The translations under genes and the position numbers were made by a program. Below, piece by piece: positions 33,201 to 45,200 of a stretch of 64,000 bases of DNA. The stretch is taken from assembly GCA_009667805.1 (NCBI GenBank), contig CM019070.1, positions 60,454,735-60,518,734 on the forward strand, in the 5' to 3' direction. The stretch's first letter is position 1. The number at the start of each line of letters is the position of its first letter. The notes beneath the pieces are model-generated. The model was not told where the DNA came from. It did not search any database and saw only the letters and a list, made by a program, of their open reading frames with translations. This DNA is from Leptobrachium leishanense. Taxonomy: Eukaryota; Chordata; Amphibia; Anura; Megophryidae.

Positions 33201-36200
33201 AAACATAGGGCAGAACTGCATATATAAATGATACAGAAACCCATGCTCATATAACATGCTCACAGGATATCAATGCAATAAGGGCACATCAATCAATATA
33301 GTCAGCTGCTGTAATTCGCCTCTAGACCTGTGGGGTAGCTGGAAACCTCTGGTGAATCAGCTTTCAGAATCACTGAACACCATATAGGATGTAGGATACA
33401 ACAAAAAGGCTGGACTAAATAAAAGTATTAAAATCAAATTTAATAGGACATAAACGCCGACGCGTTTGTAATGAAACGCGTCGGCGTTTATGTCCTATTA
33501 AATTTGATTTTAATCCTTTTATTTAGTCCAGCCTTTTTGTTGTATCCTGCATCCTATATGGTGTTCAGTGATTCTGAAAGCTGATTCACTGGCAGTTTCC
33601 AGCTACACCACAGGTCTACAGGCAGATTACAGTGGCTGAGTATATTGATTGATGTGCCCTTATTGCATTAATATCCTCTGAGCATGTTATATGAGCAGGG
33701 GTTTCTGTATCATTTATATATGCAGTTCTGCCCTATGTTTTTTTAATTTGTCTTATAGTGAGACTCCTTATATTCTTATTTATACAAATAACTACTTATC
33801 TGACATATGGTCAGTGCCAGTTTAAATTGAGATGTCATATTGGGCCATTTGTATTGTTTCATTTTGCTATATCTTCACACATATTAAACTTGAATCAAGG
33901 AAGCAGTGTTTAGCCCTCTTCATTGCCTAGGATTTTCTAGAAAACCACTGTCAGGAACTAGTGTTTTTTTTTCTGGGAAAATCATTACCAATTGACCATA
34001 CAGTAATAAATCAGGATATTCCCATTGAATTCCTTACTGTAATAACCTATTTGGCAGGCAGATGTCACATCTACTGGCCAAAAGGAGTTATAACAGTTCT
34101 GATCTCAGTGCAGAATTAACTGGGGGAAATGTCATTCTGACACATTCCCAACTGGGTTTATAATGTGTTTTGGCACCTGGGGCATCTTGTCCATGGTGCC
34201 AAAACTTGCGGCATGTTCTTAAGTACAAATGCAAAGTAATTTATTTTTCAATAAAGGAAATTCCTTTGCATTGCTCCAGTGAAACAACATATAAACTATT
34301 CTCAATATTGGGACACCAGGAGGTGCCTTGCAAATCGAGTACAGTCAATCTTGGTAGTGAAGGCGTTAATAAATATCTGCATGTTTCAGCTGGACTGGAA
34401 ACCATTAAGACATTATGTTACATTGAGTTTTAACTTGAATTGACCCAGATCTTGTCTGACTATTCCTTGACTATCCTTTTGGTGAATTTCCAAACAATTC
34501 CTAGGACTCTTCTCCACTGATACTGCTCCTGGTTGAAAAGGTTTTTGGTGCTGTGAATAGGGGTGTCCACGTGCATCCCGCAGCGGTTACACATACGTCA
34601 GGCAGTCATTCATATGTGTAAATAAGTTTCAAGAATAAAGAGTCATCATTTTCTTGTCTTTGTTATTTAGATTACTTCTGAACTGCTAGAAATTGTGAGA
34701 CCATGTATGGAAATTACAATAAATCTTAACAATCTATACAATAAATCATCTGTGCAAAAGTACTTCCCAAATATAGTGATTAGAAATTAGTCCCTTATTA
34801 AAACTATCAGTCAGTAAAGTTTACTTCAAAACTCAGAAATTAACAAAAGAGATTAAAAGAGAATCAAAAGAGAATATGATAAGCATATTTACAAATTTTA
34901 CGATTTTCTATGTATATTGCCAATCTCTATCAAATAAAGACAATAATTCAGTTATTTGACATGTATTGGGTAGAATGGCAATGGACAAGTTACAACATCA
35001 CAATAAGTAACAAAAAGTAAAAAGTAAAAATTATGTAATTTATATACCCCGAGATGGCCAAAATAAAAATGAGAATTTCCACTCACATTTTCTCAAGCCC
35101 CTTTCTTAGAAAACAACAAAATAACACCTTTCTTATGTATGGTTGAACTAATTGCAGGTTGATTCACCCTTCTTTTGCAGGTCATCATCCAGATCAATAT
35201 AAAACACACATCCATTTTTATTTTCCAGACTTTCCCTTCGGTTCCTCCGTCATTTTCTTGCTTTTGACTTTGCTGTTCAAAAAATTAACAATGACAGAGT
35301 TCTTCTCCCAAACACCACCTTGGGGTATTTAATATATGACACTTGTATCTTTGAAGATGAAGCACAAGAAGCGGCACTAAACATACTCTCAGGAGGAAAC
35401 GTGTACCCTTTAAATTATAACTGTAAGAAGAATACAGTTGCAGCATTCATCATTGGACATTTTCTCTCTTCAGTAACACTTTCAGTGGCAAACCTACTCA
35501 AAGTATATGGCTATAAACAAGTTAGTGAATTATATTCTATTTAAATGATTTGCCTTGCTATACAACTGGTGGCATACAGGTGTCCATGTAAAAAAGAACA
35601 TGCTATTGATGTAGCTCTGTGGGGCTCTGTTGCAAAAGATCACCTGTCCTTGGTGCTGAAACCTATTCAGCACCAAGGACAGCAGTTCTGTGGGGCTACG
35701 GAGCAAAAGATCCCCCTGAATTCACCACAGGGTGGGGAAATTTGATTCCCCGAATTGCAGGGGAATGAGAGAGCATCAAAATGTCAGTGACATTTTGGTG
35801 CTCTTTGAATAACCCCCTATGTCTTTTTGAATCTAGCAGTAGTCTCATTTTGCAGGCATAAAAAGTAGGTAATTTTTTTTATACTTGAATCCTAACCAAT
35901 AGATTCTGTGAATTTTTGGCACAATTTTTATGAAGCAGATTCTGCTCCTTCTTTGGCAAGAGTGTAAAAGGAAGGAGCAAAATCTATTGCCTAAAGATGG
36001 AGCAAAAATGAAACAGAATCTGTTGGTAAGAGTTAGGGTTAGCCCTAAATATAACACCTGTGTTGATTTTACACCTTACTGGCTTCTGTAAAATGATACT
36101 AGTGTGGTGCTACGTTTCACGGAAATACAGTGTATGTGTATTGTTTTTTCACTTGAAATTTGACTTTTCCCTGGTGTCCTAATGATAGGAAACATTTTTA

Positions 36201-39200
36201 AACTGCAACTTTTTCACCGAATGTTTCAGAAGCATGGAGGGAGTGATGGGATCCTACATTCTCTCCCCCCAACCTTCAGTACCTGCCTCCACTCCTCTAT
36301 CTGTCCTTCTTTAAAGCTCATTGCATAAGCCTGTTCTCTCCTGGGTCTCAGACTTACTGTCATCAATTGCCCTCTTGGAAGACTAGTTTATGACCGTTTA
36401 ACCCTCTTCCTATCCTCTAACTCCTTGCTTGACCCCCTGCAATCTGATTTTGCTCCCAACACTCAACAGAAACCACTCTCAAAGTTACTAATGACCTCCT
36501 CTCTGCTAATTGCAAAGGCCATTACTCTTTATGGATCCTTCTTGACCTCTCTGCTGCCTTTGATACAGTCGACCATCCACGCCTCTTAAAGACTAGTCAG
36601 TTCTCTGTGATACCACCCTTTCGGCTAAAATCTTACCTCTCCAATACATCCTTCTCATTATCCATTGCTGGCAATTCCTCCTATTCAATGCCTCTGGCAG
36701 TTGGCATACCTAAAGTCTCTGTTCTAGGTCTTCTTCTCTTTTTCATCTCTACCTCTTCACTGGATAAACTCATCACCAGCTACGGCTTCAAGTATCACCT
36801 ATAAGCAGATGACACCCAAAACTACCTTTCTACTTCCGATCTCTCTCCCTCTGTTATCTCTCCGGTCAGTGACTGTTTGTCAGGTATCTCTTCCTGAATA
36901 GCCTTTCACTACATTTAGATCAATATGTCTAACACTGAGCTTCTTCTTATTCCCCTTCTAACTCTACTCTGATTTCTAGCTTCTCTATAACTGTTGACGG
37001 CAGTGGCGGCTCTTTAATTAGGCAAAAAAGGCAGCTGCCTAAGGCCTCGCATTTATTGGAACTCGCGGCCACCTAAATTTGCATAATTAATGCACGTGCA
37101 GGGTCCATGTTTCCCTGACTCCAGGTGGCATGTTGCTTTGCGGTGTATGTTTTGACGCTCCTCTCTGAGGCATCAGCAACTCCCTAAAGGTGCCAAAGAT
37201 TGGAACCCTTTAATCTATCAGGTTTGTGGCAGGGGAGCAGACAAGCCTGCTGCACGCGAAGCTGCTCCGCCCCCTGTCACTCTGTGCCGGTGTTCTGCCA
37301 TAATGGCGAACTTGCCATAATGGTGAATCGCATCACTTCCGGTGCACCTACGTTACTAAAAATTATGAAATACAGCTGTTTCCGGTGCACACAGCTGTGT
37401 ACAGGATCCGGAGGTACAACTGTAGAAACGCCCCGTCCCTTTAGAAACGCCCCATGCCAGCACCTCTCCTCCCCCTATCATACACGCTGGGACACAGACA
37501 GAACGAACATCTCCCCCAACAAACCCCCCCCCCTCAAACAGGAAGGCAGTTAATCAGCCGCCCTGTCTCAGCACTTCTCCCCGCACCGATCATCCTTGAC
37601 TCCGGGTAGTGATTGCTGTATTCTCCCCTGGGGGAACCTTCCATTGCAGGAGACACAGGGGTCCTTTGCAGCCCAGTATCTGTAGCGGGGGGAGGGGTTT
37701 GTTGGGGGAGACGCTGAGATGGTTAGTTCGTTCTGTCTGTGTCCCAGCATGTATGATAGGGGGAGGAGAGGTTCTGGCACGGGGCGTTTCTAAAAGGGAC
37801 GGAGTGTTTCTACAGTTGTACCTCCGGGTCCTGTACACAGCTGTGTGCACCGGAAACAGCTGTATTTCATCACTTTTAGTGACGCAGGTGCACCGGAAGT
37901 GATGCGGTTCGCCATTATGGCAAGTTCGCCATTATGGCAGAACACCGGTGTTCTGAGAACAGGAAGTGAGAGCTGCCCACGTGCGTGAGCTCCCGCGCTG
38001 TGCCTGCCTGGGAGCTGTCTGCAAGCAACATGTCCAGTAAGGAGCCCCACATCTGTATCCTAAGGGGCAGAGTAATTTTTTAAAAAATCTGCCTCAAGTT
38101 ATTTTATAATTGCAGGTGCGGGCTGGGAATCTTTAATGCACAGCTCTGCACCTTCTAATGTGAGCAGGGGGTTAAAGGAGGTTGGGGGTAGCACTCATTT
38201 GAGACACCCGGAGCAACAGCAAGAGAAAATTTCACATCTCTTCATTAATTGATTGTGTAAGTGCATATCAATCAACATGCCTGGCATAAACCAGGAGTTT
38301 CAGGCTTGTTCAAACAGCTAATCAGCTAATTAGGAATAATGCAGGCTAAGTTTGTTTTGTAAAATAAGGCCAGAAAAATATAATGCTAAAAAATAAATAA
38401 AATCAGCTTTGCTTGTGAATAAGATGTATCCACACACACAGCTTGTTTGTTGATTTTTTTTTAACTCTAGTAATTATTTGCACCTTCTAATGGGGGGGGG
38501 GTTAATGGGGGCTGGGGGAGCACTCCTGTTTATGACACCCAGAGCACCAGCAGGAGAAACACTTATTTGGTGGTAGCTGGCCTTGCAGAGTCTTGACCTC
38601 ACCTTTACCCAGGAACTGTACTGCTCCTTGTCAGCAGTCACACAGGGAGACCATGGCTGGAGCAGCAGAGGAGAATCCAGACATGAGAATGACAGGGCTG
38701 CAGTGAGTCTGACACACCAGGGGACAAGGTGAACATACAATATTTTCACTTATGTTTCAATCTGTCTGTGGGTCTCTATCTGTAGGACAGTCTGCAAATA
38801 TCTGTGGGTCTGTCTGTATTTGTATGTTTGTATCTCTGTATCTGTATGCATATATCTGTATAGCTGTCAGCCAGTCTACTCTTCATCTGTCTCCAGTCCA
38901 CCTGTCTCTGACTATGTTTATCAATCCATCTATGGCAGTATGTTCCTCTTGCATGATTCAAGGGGAAAGCAAGGCACATCATTTGCCTTGAAGCTTAGTG
39001 AGGTCTAACTACACCATAATTTAGTATAATTATTTTAATTACACATTAAATTTGAATATAATTTAATATTTAATTTTGTTATTTGAACCCATATTCAACT
39101 TCATATTTAAAATCAAATGCATTATATTTAATATATTTTAATATAATTATTTTCATATTTATTATACAGCTTAATTCAATATAGAATTCATATTTTAATA

Positions 39201-42200
39201 TTTAAATTTTGTATAATTATTTCAATGTACATTTTTATGATAAAGAAAGTTTAAATATTATTTCTTGAATATATAATTTATATTAAAATATAATTTATTT
39301 TAATAATCTACACTAAATTGTTTGTTTTATTGCAGTAAGCTCTTTGATATGCGTGATTGTGTTTTGGGGGCAGCACTTCATTCTTTGACCCAGGTAGCAC
39401 AATGTCTTGGGCCAGCCGTGTGCACGCAGGCAGCACGATAAATTATTCCATACCGCTGCGCATTTAGGTGGCAGCCGTGTTTTTTTTCAGGCAGCACCGA
39501 GACCTACCCAGGCCCAGCGGCCTGAAAATCCAAGATGGCGGCCAACCGGCGACCCCCTTCAATGATGTCAGAGAGGGCGCGCCTGATGCCTGCCGCTCAT
39601 GCCCTGTCCTGGCGGTTCTCATCTGGAGTCACGGCCAGCCGCACCCTGCCTGTAGCCACGTATGCACCACCATCCTTCACTCAGATTCCCTCTCGTCTCA
39701 ACCTGTAATTTGGGAAAACGCTACGCAGCAAGTACACATATAATATACAGACTACACATTTTTTTGCAGTGGAAGTAATATATTTAGGGTTAACTGGGGA
39801 ATTGTATTTTTTTCACATGAACCTACTCTAGTCAAATATGACTCAAATCTTGTTCTTTTTTCATGTGAAAAAAATTAATTCTCCAGTTAATCCTAAATAT
39901 ATTACTACCACTGCCAAAAAAACATATGCACGTGAAAAAACATATGTACGTGTATAGGAGGGTTGGGGTTGTAATAGTTTATTATAATATATATATATTT
40001 AAAGAATATATATTTTAATATTTAAAATAACTCTAATAATGTGTATATTAATATATAATTTAGTTAAATAGATAATTTATTATTAGCTATAAATGTGTTA
40101 TTCTGAAAGCCAAACTGCGGGGAAAAAAACCCCTGCTATTTAACAGGCGTTTAAAATAATGAAAATGTGTGGAAATAATATAAAAGGTCCTATAAAACAT
40201 GAAATTGTCACAGGATTAAAAAAAAAGCTGAAAAAAAAAATTGGAAATCAAAAATGTTGCCTTAAAATTACAAGAAAATACCTAAAAAAAACCCCAGAAA
40301 ATAAAAAGATTCTGTTGAAAATGAAAAGAATAAACGGTTGAATAAAAATTAGATTAAAAAAAAGATAATATTTTCTTACATTGAATCCTATGGGATTCGC
40401 CTGTTTAAACCTGTTGAACTGAATCATCAAAAATAAGGGCACGTCGGTGCAGTGCAGCGTTCTCTGAATAGATTAACCATTACATCTCTATGGGGGAATT
40501 TCACTGCTGCCAAAGGTCACCAAATCGTAGCGATCTGTGGTGAACTGCATCGTATTTCGCTGGCAATTGACCAATATTTGGCAAATTGACAGCTTTCTGA
40601 ATACACTGCCAGAAAATTCCAAGGTGACATTCAGCGGCAAGTTCTGTGCTCTTTGAATAACCCTATTAGGGCCGTATTGGGTCCCCTGAGCTAAAACGGC
40701 AATACTAAGGGGAAAAATAAGCGTACGCTAATTTCCCCTCTGCGTCCCGATTTCCCCAGCAGATTACAGGACAGGTGTTGAGTCTAGCAATGCACCCTGT
40801 TGCGGCTGCTAGGCTCTTGGATTCTCGGGACAGCACTAAAGTGCTGTCCCAAGCATCCCCTTCATGGAGTCCAGAGGACTCCATGGAGGCTTCTGCTGTA
40901 GGGTCAAATGACTGGCAGGATCTCGTCTCTTGTGAGATCCTACTGGTGGAGTGATCGCACAGGGAGACTGGGGACTTTTCCTCCCCAGTCTCACTCTGCT
41001 CCCAGCGGCGGATGGATCGAGATGCTGATCCGTCCTGGGATGATAGGGGAGTTTGTTTTTTGGGGGGTTTTCAGCTGCTGCTAACTGATTCTGCAGCAGC
41101 TCTGAGTTGGTAACATTTTTCGTTAGGACCTTGTGATCGTAACGCTAGTTAATCTGTACTTTCACTTTGCGTTCCCCATGTTAAGCATAGGGCCTGCAAA
41201 GCATAGTAAGCAAGTACTAAAAAGCACTAATACCAAATTGCTAATGGATTTTTAACCCGTTAGCGCTCTGCACAGATCACCTCTGAACGCTAAAGCTAAT
41301 TTATATGAGCACTAGATTAAAGGAAGTGATAGAACCGTTAGAGTTTTATTGCTGTGGAGCTTGGAGATACACTCCTGTGGTACATTACTCAGGCTCTGTA
41401 TTTTTTATTTTTTTTGAGAAAGTATTTTACCAGGAAGGATACATTGAGATTTCTCTCGTTTTCAAGTATGTCCTGGGTGGCGAGTATGTACCGATAGGTG
41501 TCTTGCCCAAGGACACTTACTTCTCTTTAATGTTCTAACAAATATTCCTTTATAAAATGCACGCATTTCCTTTTTAGTGCTTGCAGTTTTTCCATTGTGG
41601 CCCTTAGTGGGGCCTCATGTTTAAGTTTCGCCTAAGACCTCACAGTAGCCCATGGCATCCTATTACAAAAACTTAAAAACTCCGGTATTGGTGATAGCGC
41701 GCTAACCTGGTTCCAATCATATGTGTCTGATCGGTCGCAATATGTGTCCATTTCTGACAGCACTTCCCTTCCCCTCCCAGTCACGTGCGGTGTACCCCAA
41801 GGCTCGATACTCGGCCCCCTGCTATTCACAATATTCATAAATGATCTGCCCAATGTTTACAAAGCCTCAACTGTACACATGTACGCAGACGACACTGTAA
41901 TCTATGCCAGCCAACCAAATCTCCCACAGCTGGAGGCCGTGCTGCAAGACCAATTCACAGGGGTAGAAAAGTGGATCGCAGATAACAAACTTTTTCTAAA
42001 TACTGACAAAACTGTTACAATGCTCTTTGGAACTGCACATAAACTACACAAATTGCAAACACCCCATCTATGTGTGGGGACAAGATCAAATGACACACTG
42101 ACTACAGTCACTTCTCTCAAATATCTAGGTATGTGGTTAGACCCAAATCTATCTTTTGGCCCCCACATCGAAAAACTCTCATCTAAAGTCTACCCCAAAC

Positions 42201-45200
42201 TAGGTGCCCTGTACAGAAACAAATCCTGCCTGAGCCCCGCGGTAAGAAAGCAGATTGTTCAACAAATGCTTATGCAGCCATTGAATAAGGAGATGTAGTG
42301 TATGCAGCTGCCCCTCAATCACACCTCCAGAAACTTACTACATTGTATAACTCATTCTGCCACTTTGTGCTACAATGTAACTACATGACCCACCATTGTG
42401 ACATGTTAAAAGAACTAAACTGGCCATCGCTGGAATCTAGACGCACTCTTCACCTTTCCAACCTGGTGTTTAAGAGCTTTTCTGGGAAGCTACCACCCTA
42501 CCTGAATAGGCTGATTGCCCCAGCAGATCCCTCATCCTATAACCTCAGGTCCAGGACCAGCACCTTACTTGCAATACCGCAATACAAAAAGAAAGTGGCT
42601 CGATCCTCATTTTCCTACAGAGCACCGCAAATAAGGAATAACCTCCCAGACGCCATCAAATCTTCCCCCAGTCTAAAGTCCCTTAAGACTTCCCTATTAA
42701 CATACCTCAATACGGAATGCACCTGTAAACATGTAACATAATGACTTTATTTCCTACATATTTATTTTTCTGTTAATCTGTATATTTGGTTTTGTGTTAA
42801 TATCTTGCATTTTACTATTTTGTATTTCTGTAACCATTCAATGTTCTTGAACCCAGGACATACTTGAAAACGAGAGAAATCTCAATGTATCCTTCCTGGT
42901 AAAATCCTTTATAAATAAATAAATAAAGTCTAGAGCCGCCTCAGGTTGACGGTATCACTATCCTTCCCTCAGCCCAAGTCTGCTGCCTCAAAGTGACTCG
43001 GCTCCAGTCTCTCCTTCAGCCCCTAAATCCAATTGCTCTCCTCATTTTGCAGCAATTACCTCCACAATATTGGCAAAATACGGTCATTTCTGACTGCTAA
43101 CACCACCAGGCAATTTATCCACGCTTCTAAACTCACACCTAGACTACTCCTGTAACCTCTTGACTGACCTTCCTTTCTCCCGCCTCTCCTCCTTCCAGTT
43201 CATCCTAAATGTATCAGCCAGGTTTATCCATCACACTCCTCTCTGTCTCTGCCATTCCTCTTTGAATCCTTACACTGGCTTCCCATCCACAGCCAAATTA
43301 AATTCTAACTATTCAACCTGACCTACAAAACCCTCACTAACGCTGCTCCCCATTACCTGTCGTCACTAATCACCAAATACACCCCAGCTCGCCTTCTACA
43401 ATGATCTGCTCCTAGAATCCTCCACCATTACCTCTTCACATGCCAGAATGCAGAACTTTTCTCGTACGGCACCGACCCTATGTAATGAGCTTCCTTGCAA
43501 TATCAGACTCTTCCCCCAATCTGGCTTCTTTTAAACCCTCCCTAAAGACACTTCTGTTTAGGGAAGCTTACCACCTAACGCCATAACAAAACATCTGACT
43601 GACCCAATAAATGTCCTTCTCTCCCCCTCTCTGCATTAACATTATTCTCATCCCTTTCATCAGTCCTGTTGGTGAAATAGTGACTTGCTTTTTTGGTGTG
43701 TAGTATTTTTTTGTCTTTACCCATTGCACCTTTGTACAGCACTGCAGAATGTGTTGACGTTTAACAAATTATATAATTGTCCACAATCATATCTCTTATT
43801 GAAAAGATTTTTAATTTTGTTGATTGGTTCTAGAGCTACAGATTTAAGCTTTAATACCTACTAAACTATCTCTCACTGGTTATTTCTGTCAATTATATAG
43901 ATCAGCTATGGGGCTCCGGATATAAATCTTTGTGACAAAGTTGTTTTTCCATTACTTTTCCATACGGGACACAGCGTTATTGTGTATAACAAGGCAATTA
44001 TTGCACTGCTGAAACACTTTGGATGGACATGGATTGGAATTCTGATATCAATGGACATTAAAAGTGCAGTAACTCAAACGTTTGTAGAAGATAGCAACAA
44101 AAATGGTATTTGTATTGATTTTATCTTCCAAGCACGTCCTGCTACGACTCTCAGCTCCGGCTCCAAATTCGTTCCATTAAGACACACAGCAAAGATAATT
44201 GTTGTATTTTTTTCTGAAAGACAGTTGAAGGATGTTACATCTCGATTTGTCGAACATCTCCATCTAAATGCCAAAATATTAATCTTTTCCGTAGACCCAC
44301 ATATGCAAGACAACGCTGATGTCTTACGGAGAGCAGAATTAAACAGAACATTTGTTTTTTTGACAGCTAACGCATATATACCGGGTTTTAAAGAATTTGT
44401 CTATGAAGCTAATCCCACAGTTTATAAAGATAACGACCTGTTAAAAAAAATATGGGACTATTATTTTGAATGCCCTCCACCTGGCTATAATAAAAGCACT
44501 GAATATCCATGGGTAAGACATTTCTCTCTCCGGACAGTCAAAACACCTAATTTTGATCTGGACAATTTTCAGTCTACCTGCAACATATACATTGCTGTGT
44601 ATGCAATAGCTCATGCTTTGCACAATATGTACATCTCTGAATCTAAAGCCAGGAGAAATGGTGGACTAAGAATGGAACAATATCGGTCAAGACAGGTAGG
44701 GATATGAATAAAGTGAAGATTTACAAATTATAGTGTACAGTTCATTATATCATATAATTAGTTTTACATACCATTAGTGTTCAAAGGCGTGCGCTGGGTG
44801 CACACCCTAATGTTGGGTCAAGAGGTCCCCTTTTGCATCCTACATTGACATTTTAGATGTCCCTGATCTGGTTCATTATGAAAAACATAAAAACTGACTA
44901 TCTCTGATTACAGGAATCTTATTGCGAATGAAAAATGGCCATTTTTGGCAAAGCAATTCTGAACATAAATTTTCAATTAATAAATGTCCCATGGGTGCAC
45001 ACCCTAAGGTAACGAGCTGCGCACGCCATTGTTAGTGTTATTGAATCTATAGCTCTGTCAAGCAATGCCTCTTGTAAATTTTAGATTTTTATGAAATTTA
45101 CGGATTATTTCATGTGTGTAATATCTTTCAGATGAACAACTATTTAAGAAACTTGCATTTCAAAACACCTGCGGGAAATGCTTTTTCATTTCATGAATCA

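Larger units (their letters stand above)
30252..35228 (+). other. V2R intron 1
   Basis: Holds a deleted Tc1 MITE (30478-30981), a TIR transposon with an 18-bp satellite (31175-33025) and a foldback element (33048-33783). The region 33798-35228 shows no gene or clear repeat. Confidence 0.8.
37001..42944. mobile_element. hAT-like element of 5.9 kb inside the L2 LINE
   Basis: Left end CAGTGGCGGCTC, right end GAGCCGCCTCAG, flanked by the exact 8-bp duplication GTTGACGG (36993-37000 and 42945-42952). It carries no recognisable transposase but contains a large inverted repeat, AT-rich DNA, an older MITE and a LINE fragment near its right end. It is probably a non-autonomous hAT swollen by later insertions. 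Confidence 0.75.

Noticed and set aside
38752..39008. Small frames rich in Ser, Val and Tyr near 38.8 kb
   Set aside because: They come from a TCTGTCTGTA-type simple repeat; no start context or domain.
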